A stretch of 64,000 nt of DNA from Arminella tubonensis (GTDB lineage Bacteria; Pseudomonadota; Alphaproteobacteria; Rhizobiales; Rhizobiaceae): contig NZ_PCDP01000036.1 in assembly GCF_003240585.1 (NCBI RefSeq), positions 391,569 through 455,568 of the forward strand, in the 5' to 3' direction. Shown here piece by piece: positions 28,383 through 37,578 of this stretch. How positions within the stretch are numbered: position 1 is the stretch's first letter; each line of letters opens with the position of its first letter. The notes under the pieces were generated by a model. It ran no database searches. It saw only the letters and a program-made list of their open reading frames with translations, and had not been told where the DNA came from. The translations under genes and the position numbers were made by a program.

Positions 28383-28805
28383 TCAATCAGGTGCCACAAG
28401 ATTTTTCGGGGGAGAAGCTTTGTACTGCTTTTCGACGGCGTCCCGTGGCTGCGCGCTATACTGTTGTTTTACGTCCAGATTTTTTTGGGGTACCGAAGTC
28501 GACGAGCCCTGAATTACCTTGCCGGAAGGTTGCATGTTCAAAGTATCTTTTTTCGGGCTGAGGCCTTTCACAATCGCCGGGCAACCTTTGGACTTCTTTA
28601 CATTTCGGCTCGAGCAATCCCAGAGTCCAGTTGTTGTGTCTTTTGACCAAGTCCCGGCCATGCAGAGCATGGTGCAGTCTTTGCCAAAGTCATGCGACTC
28701 GTTTACTGCCGCATAGCTGCTCGCGCTAAAGGAAAACATTGCAACTGTTGCAACTGCAGCAAATATAGAAGATTTAATATTTGATTTTGCGGAAATATTA
28801 TTCAT
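28383..28805 (-). CDS. Small secreted cysteine-containing protein of unknown function
   Basis: 140 residues with a clear signal peptide (hydrophobic 13-30, cleavage after SYA). The mature N-terminal half has five cysteines (DCTMLCMAGTW, then WDCSSRN and KSKGC) with aromatic residues, suggesting a small disulfide-bonded module; the rest is Gln/Lys/Pro-rich and probably disordered. The gene and the 180 bp upstream are much more AT-rich than neighbours, hinting at recent acquisition. A W-x-C pattern with Thr-rich spacing is the only motif seen; no family recognised. Confidence 0.6.
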   Translation of the reverse strand: MNNISAKSNIKSSIFAAVATVAMFSFSASSYAAVNESHDFGKDCTMLCMAGTWSKDTTTGLWDCSSRNVKKSKGCPAIVKGLSPKKDTLNMQPSGKVIQGSSTSVPQKNLDVKQQYSAQPRDAVEKQYKASPPKNLVAPD

Positions 28806-28988
28806 TTATTCCTCACATTAATTTAGAATATTCTTATTTATTTACATTTTTACTTTAAGTCTGGCGAAGTGAACCTTTGATGAACGACCAAACACCGCGC
28901 TGCCGTTCCAGCAAGAGATTCCGGGCGCGGGAGCCCTCTGGGTGCCAGCCGATGTCGGGCCAACGAACGCCAGCCATACCGAGGGCGT

Positions 28989-29411
28989 CTAGTAAAATTC
29001 GTCTTCGCTAAGATGAGCGATTGCCGCGCGGGTAAAGGCGGAGAGGGGCGAGGGGAGGTCGTGGGGGCCGAACCAGCCGAATTCGGAAAGTTTGTCGGGC
29101 TCGGCAAGACGCGGCTGGCCGCTGAACTCGGAGGTTAGGTAGATCAGCGAAATCCAATGCTGGTTGTCGGCGGCGATGATCTGTTCGGTGGTGCAGAGCA
29201 GCTCGACATGACCGACCGTCAGGCCGGTTTCTTCCTCGGCTTCGCGACGCGCTGCCGTTTCAGCCGGCTCCATATGGTCGACCTTGCCGCCGACTATATT
29301 CCAATAGCCGGCTTCGGGCGCCTTGAGACGCTTATAGAGGAGCAGCTTGCCATCGCGGAGGATCGCAAGGCCGGTTCCAAGTCCTGGAAAATCGATGCCG
29401 GGTTTCCCCAT
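28989..29411 (-). CDS. Nudix hydrolase
   Basis: 140 residues. The Nudix box is complete: G42, E48, R56-E57, E60-E61 and G63, so it should bind Mg and cleave a nucleoside diphosphate-linked substrate. A GKLLLYKRLKAPEAGYWNIV segment leads into it. The substrate is unknown; the NUDT1/MutT-like small size and WGxx-type ending (FGWFGPHDLP) resemble mismatch or dinucleotide hydrolases. It ends about 180 bp from the AT-rich secreted-protein gene and lies just after the helicase gene on the same strand. Confidence 0.9.
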   Translation of the reverse strand: MGKPGIDFPGLGTGLAILRDGKLLLYKRLKAPEAGYWNIVGGKVDHMEPAETAARREAEEETGLTVGHVELLCTTEQIIAADNQHWISLIYLTSEFSGQPRLAEPDKLSEFGWFGPHDLPSPLSAFTRAAIAHLSEDEFY

Positions 29412-29425
29412 TGGGCCGAAGACCG

Positions 29426-31093
29426 TTAGGCCTTGGCGCCGGCGCTGGCAACGATCAGCATGAAGGCAGGGATATCTTCGCCGAAGCCGACAGGTGTCGG
29501 GCCGTCATCCTGGTCGCGGTGATAACGGGCGCGGCGTTCGCGATTGTCGTCGTTTGCAGCCGGGATGGGCCGGGCATTGTTTCGCGAGCCGTTATGGCCA
29601 CGGCCATTGTCGTGAGACCTGTTGTTGTCGGACCTGTTGTTTTCGGACTTGCGCTCGTTTCTCACGGTCTCGACCTTTACTGGTGCTGGTATGAATGCGG
29701 GTGCTGGTACGGATGCTGCGATTTCGATCGGCTGTTCGACGCGAGTATCCGCCGTATCGATATCAGATTTGTGAACCGGAGCGCTGCGGCCCCTGCCACG
29801 GCTGCGATCGCGGTCCTTGTCGCGGCTGCTGCTGGCGCGGCGGGGACGCTCGTTGTCGTTGCCTTCTTCGGCCGGCGGCAAGGCGTTGAGATCGCCGTTC
29901 AGCCACTCGATTTTCTGGCCGATGAGCTTCTCGATCGAATCAGTGTGCTTCGTCTCGCGCTTGGTGACAAGCGTAAAGGCGGCGCCGGAGCGACCGGCAC
30001 GGCCGGTACGGCCGATACGGTGGACGTAATCTTCGGAGTGGATCGGAACGTCGAAATTAAAGACGTGGCCAACATCAGGCAGGTCGAGGCCGCGGGCAGC
30101 GACATCGGAGGCGACGAGAAGCTGGATCTGGCCGTCACGGAAATTCTGCAGCATCGTCGTGCGCGAGCGCTGGTCCATGTCGCCGTGCAGCGCGCCGACC
30201 GAGAAGCCATGGCGCTCGAGCGAGCGGAAGAGATCAGCCACGTCCTTCTTGCGGTTGCAGAAGATGATGGCGTTCTTCAGGTCCGTCTGGGCGCGGATGA
30301 GATCGCGCAGCGTTGCGCGCTTTTCGTAATCCTTGCCGTGAGTTGCGACGAAACGTTGAGTAACTGTTGTCGCAGTCGACGCTGGGAGAGAGACTTCGAC
30401 ACGCTCCGGGTTCTGCAGGAAGCGGTCAGCGAGCTTCTGGATTTCTGCCGGCATCGTTGCCGAGAAGAACAGGGTCTGGCGCGTAAAGGGAATAAGTTTG
30501 GCGATGCGCTCGATGTCAGGAATGAAACCCATGTCGAGCATACGGTCGGCTTCGTCGATGACGAAGATCTCGACGGCGCTCATCAGAAGCTTGCCGCGCT
30601 CGAAATGGTCGAGCAACCGGCCGGGGGTGCAGATCAGCACGTCGGCGCCGCGCTCAAGCTTGCGGTTCTGGTCCTCGAACGAAACGCCACCGATGAGAAG
30701 CGCGATGTTCAGGCGGTGGTTCTTGCCGTATTTCTCGAAGTTTTCCGCAACCTGCGCAGCGAGTTCGCGCGTCGGCTCGAGGATCAGCGTGCGCGGCATG
30801 CGTGCCCGGGCGCGTCCGTTCTCGAGAAGGGTCAGCATAGGCAGAACGAAGGAAGCTGTCTTGCCCGTGCCGGTCTGTGCGATGCCGCAGATATCGCGGC
30901 GCTGAAGCGCAAACGGAATGGCGCCGGCCTGGATCGGTGTAGGGATGGTGTAGCCCGCGTCGGTGACAGCGGAAAGGACTTTTTGGCTCAGGCCAAGGTC
31001 AGCAAATGTGGTCAAAGGGAGGACTGTTTCCGTTCCGGTTCGGTCGACACTGATGAGTCGACGGGCGTTGTGTGCCGCAATGCAGCGCGACAT
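29426..31093 (-). CDS. DEAD-box RNA helicase, RhlE-like
   Basis: 555 residues from ATG 31093; a TTG at 31015 (LTTFADLGLSQ), nearer the conserved Q-motif, is a real alternative. RecA-like core motifs: AQTGTGKT (I), PTRELA (Ia), DEAD (II), SAT (III), then ASDVAARGLDLPDV and HRIGRTGR (VI). After about residue 390 the tail is low-complexity, rich in Arg, Asn, Gly and Asp (SSRDKDRDRSRGRGR; NNRSDNNRSHDNG), as in RhlE proteins that help ribosome assembly and cold adaptation. Nudix follows 14 bp downstream. Confidence 0.88.
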   Translation of the reverse strand: MSRCIAAHNARRLISVDRTGTETVLPLTTFADLGLSQKVLSAVTDAGYTIPTPIQAGAIPFALQRRDICGIAQTGTGKTASFVLPMLTLLENGRARARMPRTLILEPTRELAAQVAENFEKYGKNHRLNIALLIGGVSFEDQNRKLERGADVLICTPGRLLDHFERGKLLMSAVEIFVIDEADRMLDMGFIPDIERIAKLIPFTRQTLFFSATMPAEIQKLADRFLQNPERVEVSLPASTATTVTQRFVATHGKDYEKRATLRDLIRAQTDLKNAIIFCNRKKDVADLFRSLERHGFSVGALHGDMDQRSRTTMLQNFRDGQIQLLVASDVAARGLDLPDVGHVFNFDVPIHSEDYVHRIGRTGRAGRSGAAFTLVTKRETKHTDSIEKLIGQKIEWLNGDLNALPPAEEGNDNERPRRASSSRDKDRDRSRGRGRSAPVHKSDIDTADTRVEQPIEIAASVPAPAFIPAPVKVETVRNERKSENNRSDNNRSHDNGRGHNGSRNNARPIPAANDDNRERRARYHRDQDDGPTPVGFGEDIPAFMLIVASAGAKA

Positions 31094-31249
31094 AGTCCCA
31101 AATGCCCCGGAAGTCAAGAAAAGCGGAAGCCTGGTGCGGCGCATCGGTTAAAGATGCCGCAATTTTTTGGCTAGATTTGCGCTTGTTGCGCGTTTGTCAC
31201 ATTTTATAGCTGGAAAAAGCCAAAGTGGCAAAGTCTTATTCGCCTTCAG

Positions 31250-32596
31250 CTACTTGATATAGCTGGCCAGCTTGATGCCGGCGTTGACGAAGTACATCGG
31301 ATCGATGGGATTGCCGTTCTCGCGGACTTCGTAGTGCAGGTGGGTTCCGGTCGAGCGTCCGGTGCTGCCGGCCAAGCCTACGGTATCGCCGGTTTTCACT
31401 GCGTCCCCGACGCGCACCAGGATTTCTGCCATGTGGCCGTAGCGGGTGGTGATCCCTTCTCCATGGTCGATCTCGACCATGTTTCCGTAACCGCCTGCCC
31501 AGCCCGCCGAAACGATCTTGCCGGGCGCTGTCGCCCTGACCTTTTCTCCCGGGCTGAAGTGAAAGTCGGTTCCGGTGTGGAGGGCCAGCTTGCCGAAGAA
31601 CGGGTCCTTGCGGTTGCCGAACGGACTGGTGATCAGTTTGCCGGGAGCAGGGTTGCGGAACGGCAGGCTTTCGACGGTGCCGCGGGCGGCTTCAAGTCGT
31701 GTCAGCGCGGTATCGAGATCTGCCATCGAGCGTTCGAACTGGTCCGCGCTTTGGGGTGCGACAAAGGGCCCACCGACGCCGCCGTCATCGTCCATGCTGA
31801 CTGCGGTGCCTGCGGGAACGGTCACGCCGACGTGCTTGACAATCGACTGGATGTTGTCGGCCGTCTCGGATGCGCCTTCGGTCAGGTGCTGAACGCGGCT
31901 CAGCTGGTCTTGCTCGATGTGCTTCAGCGAAAGAGTGACCTTGGAAAAGACCCGATCGGCACGGTCTGCGACAGTTTCAGGGGCGGGCACGTAGGCCAGG
32001 GTCGTGTTCTCGGGAGTGACGTCCGCAGGGCTGCCACTGGCAAGCGCTGTCTCGATCACCTTCAGCCCGCCGGTCAGCGCGGCATGGTCGTTCCGCGGCG
32101 CCGGAGCGCTTGCGGTTGCCGGAGTATCCTTGTCCATCAGGCCGGAATTTTCTGCGCGGTCGAGAAGCGCGTCGAGCTTTCCGTGGCGGGATGACAGCGC
32201 CTGCTGCTGTTCGATCAGCTTGTCGACCTTGTCTTCGACCACCTGCTGGTCGAGAAGCTGTCGGGAGGTTACGCGGTCGACTTGTGCGCGAAGGGCAGCG
32301 ATGCGATCCTCGTAGTCGTATTGCATGCGCGCCTGGCGGGCCATGGTGGCGCCGATGAGGTCGTCGCGCAGGACCAGATAGGACGTGGCCAACAGGTAGC
32401 CGATGGTGATGACGCCGACGAAACAAAAGGCGAGGGCAGTCATCCAGGGGCGGATCGTCATGTGACGAAGATTGTCGCCGCTGGCAAGGATGATGACGTG
32501 TTGCTGCGCACGCTTACCGAAAATCCGGCTTTGATGCCCGTTCGTCACGGAGAATCTCCCAATTGTGCTGTCAGCACCGTTTGGTTGATTACGCAC
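31250..32596 (-). CDS. M23 (LytM) family membrane-anchored peptidase
   Basis: 448 residues: a short cytosolic N-terminus, one membrane anchor (WMTALAFCFVGVITIGYLLA, about 51-70), a periplasmic coiled coil (about 85-145), a variable linker, and a C-terminal LytM domain with zinc-site residues H340 and D344 (HTGTDF) and HLH near 419-421. All ligands are present, so it should cleave peptidoglycan cross-bridges or be an active DipM/NlpD-like amidase regulator. A GSTGRSTGTHLHYEVR block is typical. Monocistronic, with about 150 bp before the helicase gene. Confidence 0.88.
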   Translation of the reverse strand: MRNQPNGADSTIGRFSVTNGHQSRIFGKRAQQHVIILASGDNLRHMTIRPWMTALAFCFVGVITIGYLLATSYLVLRDDLIGATMARQARMQYDYEDRIAALRAQVDRVTSRQLLDQQVVEDKVDKLIEQQQALSSRHGKLDALLDRAENSGLMDKDTPATASAPAPRNDHAALTGGLKVIETALASGSPADVTPENTTLAYVPAPETVADRADRVFSKVTLSLKHIEQDQLSRVQHLTEGASETADNIQSIVKHVGVTVPAGTAVSMDDDGGVGGPFVAPQSADQFERSMADLDTALTRLEAARGTVESLPFRNPAPGKLITSPFGNRKDPFFGKLALHTGTDFHFSPGEKVRATAPGKIVSAGWAGGYGNMVEIDHGEGITTRYGHMAEILVRVGDAVKTGDTVGLAGSTGRSTGTHLHYEVRENGNPIDPMYFVNAGIKLASYIK

Positions 32597-32666
32597 TGTT
32601 AAGGTTAATATTTCCTTTCCATAGGCCGGTGCGTCGAGTGCCTGACGTCCGTTTTCCCTTTTAAAA

Positions 32667-33494
32667 TCAGGCGTTACTGGTCGCCGTCAAGGAGCGGTAG
32701 AAAGACGGCGTCAATCCGGCCTCGGCGCGTGCGATATCATTGAATGGGGCCTTCAGCGGGCCTCGGAAATTGGCCCGGACGAGTTCGTGGAATGTCCTCG
32801 CCGGATCCCGTTTTTCCCGGGCACAAAGAAAGCGGAACCACTTGGCACCGACAGCGACGTGACCCTTTTCATCGTTGTAGATGATGTCCAGAACGGCGGC
32901 ACTTTGGAGATCTCCGGTCTCTCGCATCTTTGCCTGCAGAGCGGGCGTGACGTCGAGGCCGCGGGCCTCGAGTATCAGCGGCACCACGGCAAGGCGTGCG
33001 GTCAGATCGTTGCGGGTTGCGTGCGCCGCCTGCCAGAGCCCGTCATGAGCTGGAAGGTCGCCGTAATCGGCACCAAGATCCCGCAGGCGCTCGCGGATGA
33101 GTTTGAAGTGCTTGGCTTCCTCGAACGCGACCTGCATCCAGCCGTCGAAGAATGAACTGGGCACCTGTTCGGTCGCAAAACGAGCGACGATGTCGAGCGC
33201 GAGATCCACTGCGTTGAGCTCGATATGGGCGATCGCGTGCAGCAGCGCGACGCGGCCCTTGACGCTGTGTAGCGACCGCTTTTCCATCTGTTTCGGCGGG
33301 ATCAGTTCCGGTTTCGCCGGCCGGCCCGGGCGATCCGGCAGATCGGGGTCCAGCGGCGAACGCAGCGAGAGTTTGCGCGCGAACCAACGTGTCGTCGTTT
33401 GTTGCGTGATTTCGGTCTTTTTATCTAGGTCGGCTGAGCGCATCGCAGCGATCGCTCCGCCGCGAAGCGAGATAATGTCGGTACCTGCGATCAT
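32667..33494 (-). CDS. DUF455 ferritin-like protein
   Basis: 275 residues. The four-helix ferritin-like core carries the usual carboxylate/His ligands: AHIELNAVDLALD, FEEAKHF, EARGLD and YNDEKGHVAVG, which together could hold a di-iron site. The family resembles tRNA-hydroxylase MiaE in fold; no reaction is assigned with confidence. The ATG at 33494 overlaps the bcp stop by 4 bp, so bcp and this gene are coupled. Confidence 0.85.
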   Translation of the reverse strand: MIAGTDIISLRGGAIAAMRSADLDKKTEITQQTTTRWFARKLSLRSPLDPDLPDRPGRPAKPELIPPKQMEKRSLHSVKGRVALLHAIAHIELNAVDLALDIVARFATEQVPSSFFDGWMQVAFEEAKHFKLIRERLRDLGADYGDLPAHDGLWQAAHATRNDLTARLAVVPLILEARGLDVTPALQAKMRETGDLQSAAVLDIIYNDEKGHVAVGAKWFRFLCAREKRDPARTFHELVRANFRGPLKAPFNDIARAEAGLTPSFYRSLTATSNA

Positions 33495-33979
33495 GGATTA
33501 ATCGATAGTGCTTCTAATTCACGGACGGTCTTGAGAACGTCCTCGGCGTGCCCGTCGACCTTGACCTTGCTCCAGATTTTCGAGATTCGGCCATCGGGTC
33601 CGAGCAGGAAGGTCGTGCGTTCAACGCCCATGTATTTCCTGCCGTACAGGCTCTTTTCCTTCCAGACGCCATAAGCCTCAAGGGTGCCTCGGCCCTCGTC
33701 CGATGCGAGGATAACGCCGAGTGCGCGCTTCTTGATGAATTTGTCATGGCTTTTCGCCGAATCCGGCGACATGCCGATAACCACCGCGCCAGCGCGATCG
33801 AACTCTGGCAGGAGCTGGGTAAAGGCTATCGATTCGGTGGTGCAGCCGGACGTATCATCTTTGGGATAGAAGAAAAGAACGACGGGCTTGCCTTCAAACT
33901 CGGCGAGACTGACACGGCCGCCGCCGTCGCGCGGGAGATTGAAGTCGGGAGCCAGCGTGCCAACGTCTAGTTCAGCCAT
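33491..33979 (-). CDS. bcp: Thiol peroxidase Bcp/PrxQ, single-cysteine form
   Basis: 162 residues. Reduces hydroperoxides through the peroxidatic Cys46 in DDTSGCTTES. The second Cys that E. coli Bcp has five residues later is absent, and no other cysteine exists in the protein, so it must be recycled by an external thiol (thioredoxin or glutathione/glutaredoxin). FFYPKDDTSGC, GMSPDSAKSHDKF and ERTTFLLGPDGRI are family landmarks. Coupled to the DUF455 gene. Confidence 0.93.
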   Translation of the reverse strand: MAELDVGTLAPDFNLPRDGGGRVSLAEFEGKPVVLFFYPKDDTSGCTTESIAFTQLLPEFDRAGAVVIGMSPDSAKSHDKFIKKRALGVILASDEGRGTLEAYGVWKEKSLYGRKYMGVERTTFLLGPDGRISKIWSKVKVDGHAEDVLKTVRELEALSINP

Positions 33980-34021
33980 GGATAATCTTTCTTTTGCCGG
34001 TATTTTGGATGACTATGTCAC

Positions 34022-34044
34022 CCGTCGATATATACTACCGATAT
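34022..34044. repeat. AT-rich 9-bp direct repeat upstream of the AsmA-like gene
   Basis: CGATATATA occurs twice four bases apart (CTAC between), in a patch more AT-rich than its surroundings, between bcp and the likely start of the large divergent gene. It could be a promoter or regulator-binding site. Boundaries are accurate to a few bases. Confidence 0.4.
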
Positions 34045-34122
34045 ATAGCGAAGCGGTATGTCGTCCAGCCGAGACACGGCGTCACCCGGAAAATAGCAAA
34101 AGATATAAAGGGACGCATTGGA

Positions 34123-37100
34123 GTGATCCGCGGCGAAAAAGTTACGTTCCGGAAGAAGGATCTGGTTCCACTCGAGGACCTGCCGTCCTCGCAGGTCGAG
34201 GACCCGATGGTTGTGAACTGCCCGCCGCGTCGCCGCCGCTCGCAGTCGCATATCTGGCATGTCTGCAGGATGACATTCGTCTTCGGGGTTTTCATCCTGC
34301 TGATCATCGGCGCTATCGTGGGCACGGTCGAGAGCGGCGTATTCGACGAGCCTCTGTCGCGCAAAGCCCAGGAAGCACTCGATGCGGCCATAGGGCCACG
34401 CTACAAGGCCGAAGTCGGTACCACTGTCGTCCGCTTTACCTCGCATCTGAGGCTGGCACTCGAAGCCCGCAACGTCAACGTGGTCGATCAGGAGAGCGGC
34501 AAGCATCTCTCGACCATGGGGGCGGTGCGCATGGTCCTCGACCCGCTGGCTTTGGTCGAGGGACGCTTCGTCGTCGTCACGGTTCAGGCCAGCGGTATAG
34601 CGCTCGATACTGCCCTTTTGCCTTCGGGAGACCCCATCGATCCGGCGAACCTGCGCGTCGACGACATTCCGGTCGGCATCGAAGAAATTTTCTCGAACCT
34701 CGACCTCCTGCAGCACTTTGCCGAACGCGGTGGTACCGATGCGGTCGAGATCTCCGGCCTCGCGCTCAAGATCGCACGTCAGGACGGAGGCGCCCCATTG
34801 TCGGTCGTGGTCAACAAGCTGACATTTACCCGGCCAGGACCGAATTCGCTCGATCTCAAGGGACAGTTGTCGATCGACGGCGCAGTGGCTACGCTCGATG
34901 TCATCGCGCGCCAGGAGGCCGATCGACCTTCGTCGTTGACCGCGACCCTCAGCCATCTGGATCTAACGCCGCTGACGCTCGCTTACGATGCTCTTGGGCA
35001 GCCTCGCCAAGGCATCAACAGTTTCGCCGATGTGACTGTGACCGCGGTTCGAGGTTCCGATTCGGTTCAGCCGAAGCTGAAGGCGTCGATCGATCTCAAG
35101 CCCGGCCAGATCTACATGGACCGCGACAGACAGGATCTGAGCGGCGCGAGCATCAATCTCGCCTATAATCCGGACCATAAAACGCTGGAGATCGATAAGT
35201 CGGTGGCTCGATTCCAGGCGACGACGGTTCCTTTCACCGGCGCCCTGATCGATCTGGATCGTATCGATCCGACTGCCGAAAAAGGCTTCGGCGTCGATTT
35301 TCTGATCAGCGGCGGGTCCGCAGCGCCTGTGGCGTCCGGCGAAGCGCCACTCAGCTTCGACGGGCAGGCAAATGGCCGCTATATGTCGGCCGCCAAGGAG
35401 CTGCAACTCGACAAGGTCGGCATCATAACGCCGCTCGGCTCGCTGTTTGGCTCACTGCACATGCGCCTCCGGCCGGGATCGCCCGAGATCAGCTTCGCAG
35501 CGCAGGCGGATACGTTGCAAACCGCAGCGGTGAAGCAACTCTGGCCCTTCTGGATGGCGCCTAAAGCGCGGACCTGGGCGCAAACCAACCTGTTCGGCGG
35601 AACGATCACCAACGGGACGATTTCCGTATTCATTCCGGAAGGCAAGCTGGCACAGGCGGCAAAGACGGGCGATATGAGGCTTGCAGCAAACGAGCTGCAC
35701 ATCGCCTTCGACATCGCGGGCACCCGTTTGAACGTGCCGGGCGAGATTCCGCCGATCCGCGACACGGTGGGTCATTTCGATCTCTCCGGTCCCACGGTCA
35801 AGGTGGATATCGCCAGCGGCACCTCCTATTTCGCCTCCGGCCGCTCGGCGGCACTTGGCCCCAGCACGTTTTTCATTCCGGAAACCCATGACAAACCGTT
35901 GATGGCGCAGATGAAACTTGCCGTTTCAGGAACGGGAGACGCCATCGGCGAACTGCTGACCTTCAAGCCGCTCCGCGTGCTGCAGCGTACCGAATTCAAG
36001 CCTGAAGACTTCAACGGCAAAATCCAAGCCGACGTGCAGGCGACCATAGGGCTGGTGGACGAGCAGAAACCCCCACCGCCTGTTTGGAAGGCCACTTTGC
36101 ATCTCGACGACGTCGATGTCCTGAGGCCGTTCGACGGCCGACGGATATTTAACCTCAACGGCCGGATAGACGCGGATCCGCAGCAAGTGCATCTGAACGC
36201 CGACGCGCAGATTGACGGCGTGCCCGCGAAAATAGACATGATCGAGCCCACCGAAGCCAACTCCGGCGTTAAACGGCAAAGGGTGATCACCGCGACGCTG
36301 ACCGACCAACAGCGTGACAAGGTCATGCCGGGCCTCTCGGATATCGTCAACGGGCCGGTCGCATTGACGCTGACGCGGATAGACGACGACCGGCAAAACG
36401 TGAAGATCGATTTGACGAAGGCCTCGCTGACAATGCCGGTCATCGGTTGGTCGAAGGGTAGCGGCATTTCGGCAAGCGCGGAGTTCGAGGCCTCCGGTCC
36501 CCCGGATCAGACCTCGCTGAAGAATTTTTCGCTGAAGGGCGATGGTTTTGGCGCGAATGGCGATCTGGTGGTCAGCAAGGGCGGCCTATCATCCGCAGAT
36601 TTTTCCAGCGTCAAGCTGTCCGGTATTGATGACTTCGCGCTCGCGGTCAAACGTGGCAAGGGTTCGTACGATGTCTCGGTATCGGGCGATTCCGCAGATG
36701 TCCGGCCTATTCTGGCGCGGATGAAATCGCCTTCGGGTGGCGTCGACAACGCCGCGGTTGATGTCACCGTTCACGCCAAGCTCGACAAGGTCGTCGGATT
36801 CAACGACGAATCGATCGGAAACTTCAAGGCGCTCTTTGCCATATCGGACGGTCACGTCACTGCTGCCGATCTATCGGGCGTCACCCGCAGCGGCGAAGCC
36901 GTCGTCAGCGAAATGACCAAGGGCGGCGCCAACGGCACGATCCATGTGACAAGTGGCGATGCCGGGGCGATTGCCCGTTTCGCCGATATATATCGCCATA
37001 TGCGCGGTGGGCTGCTGAACCTGTCGCTCCGCTCTACGGGCGAGGATTCCTGGGACGGATCGCTCGACATACGCCGTTTCTCGATCACCAATGAAAAGCG

Positions 37101-37530
37101 TCTTCAGTCGATTGTCTCGACGCCAAGCGGTCGCAACGGCCAGAGCCTGAACTCCGCGGTCAAACAGAACATCGACACGAGCGCGCAGAATTTCCAGCGT
37201 GCCTTCGCCCGGCTGTTCGTGCGCAAGGGCGTCGTCGCGATCGAGAATGGCGTGGTGCGCGGCGATCAGGTCGGCGCGACGTTCCAGGGCACGGTCAAGG
37301 ATAAGAACGGCAATACCGACATGACCGGCACCTTCATGCCGGCCTATGGTCTCAACCGGCTGTTCGCGGAACTGCCGATTATCGGTTTCATCCTCGGCAA
37401 CGGCAGCGACCGTGGTCTGATTGGCATCACCTTCAAGCTGACGGGCGATTTCGACGCGCCCAACCTGCAGATCAACCCGCTGTCGATCATCGCCCCCGGC
37501 GTTTTCAGGCAGATCTTCGAATTCCAATGA
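34123..37530 (+). CDS. AsmA/YhdP-like (DUF3971) envelope protein
   Basis: About 1135 residues from a GTG at 34123 with AAAGGGA upstream; ATGs at 34009 and 34015 are in frame but lie in the AT-rich repeat region. One N-terminal membrane helix (FVFGVFILLIIGAIVGTV) leads into a very long periplasmic region of beta-rich repeats, as in AsmA-like bridge proteins thought to carry phospholipids between membranes. The end (LPIIGFILGNGSDRGLIGIT, then DAPNLQINPLSIIAPGVFR) is a family landmark. Divergent from bcp; a terminator then tyrS follow. Confidence 0.8.
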   Translation: MIRGEKVTFRKKDLVPLEDLPSSQVEDPMVVNCPPRRRRSQSHIWHVCRMTFVFGVFILLIIGAIVGTVESGVFDEPLSRKAQEALDAAIGPRYKAEVGTTVVRFTSHLRLALEARNVNVVDQESGKHLSTMGAVRMVLDPLALVEGRFVVVTVQASGIALDTALLPSGDPIDPANLRVDDIPVGIEEIFSNLDLLQHFAERGGTDAVEISGLALKIARQDGGAPLSVVVNKLTFTRPGPNSLDLKGQLSIDGAVATLDVIARQEADRPSSLTATLSHLDLTPLTLAYDALGQPRQGINSFADVTVTAVRGSDSVQPKLKASIDLKPGQIYMDRDRQDLSGASINLAYNPDHKTLEIDKSVARFQATTVPFTGALIDLDRIDPTAEKGFGVDFLISGGSAAPVASGEAPLSFDGQANGRYMSAAKELQLDKVGIITPLGSLFGSLHMRLRPGSPEISFAAQADTLQTAAVKQLWPFWMAPKARTWAQTNLFGGTITNGTISVFIPEGKLAQAAKTGDMRLAANELHIAFDIAGTRLNVPGEIPPIRDTVGHFDLSGPTVKVDIASGTSYFASGRSAALGPSTFFIPETHDKPLMAQMKLAVSGTGDAIGELLTFKPLRVLQRTEFKPEDFNGKIQADVQATIGLVDEQKPPPPVWKATLHLDDVDVLRPFDGRRIFNLNGRIDADPQQVHLNADAQIDGVPAKIDMIEPTEANSGVKRQRVITATLTDQQRDKVMPGLSDIVNGPVALTLTRIDDDRQNVKIDLTKASLTMPVIGWSKGSGISASAEFEASGPPDQTSLKNFSLKGDGFGANGDLVVSKGGLSSADFSSVKLSGIDDFALAVKRGKGSYDVSVSGDSADVRPILARMKSPSGGVDNAAVDVTVHAKLDKVVGFNDESIGNFKALFAISDGHVTAADLSGVTRSGEAVVSEMTKGGANGTIHVTSGDAGAIARFADIYRHMRGGLLNLSLRSTGEDSWDGSLDIRRFSITNEKRLQSIVSTPSGRNGQSLNSAVKQNIDTSAQNFQRAFARLFVRKGVVAIENGVVRGDQVGATFQGTVKDKNGNTDMTGTFMPAYGLNRLFAELPIIGFILGNGSDRGLIGITFKLTGDFDAPNLQINPLSIIAPGVFRQIFEFQ

Positions 37531-37532
37531 AA

Positions 37533-37554
37533 AAGCCGGCGAGCGCGCCGGCTT
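37533..37554 (-). terminator. tyrS terminator
   Basis: AAGCCGGCG and CGCCGGCTT form a perfect 9-bp stem with loop AGCG. On the minus strand five T residues follow, so it mainly ends tyrS; it also sits at the end of the AsmA-like gene. Confidence 0.75.
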
Positions 37555-37578
37555 CGGAATGCGAAAATGTCGGGGCGC

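Noticed and set aside
29411..31174. 587-residue + strand ORF opposite the helicase
   Set aside because: Mirror of the DEAD-box gene; composition is dominated by reversed codons.
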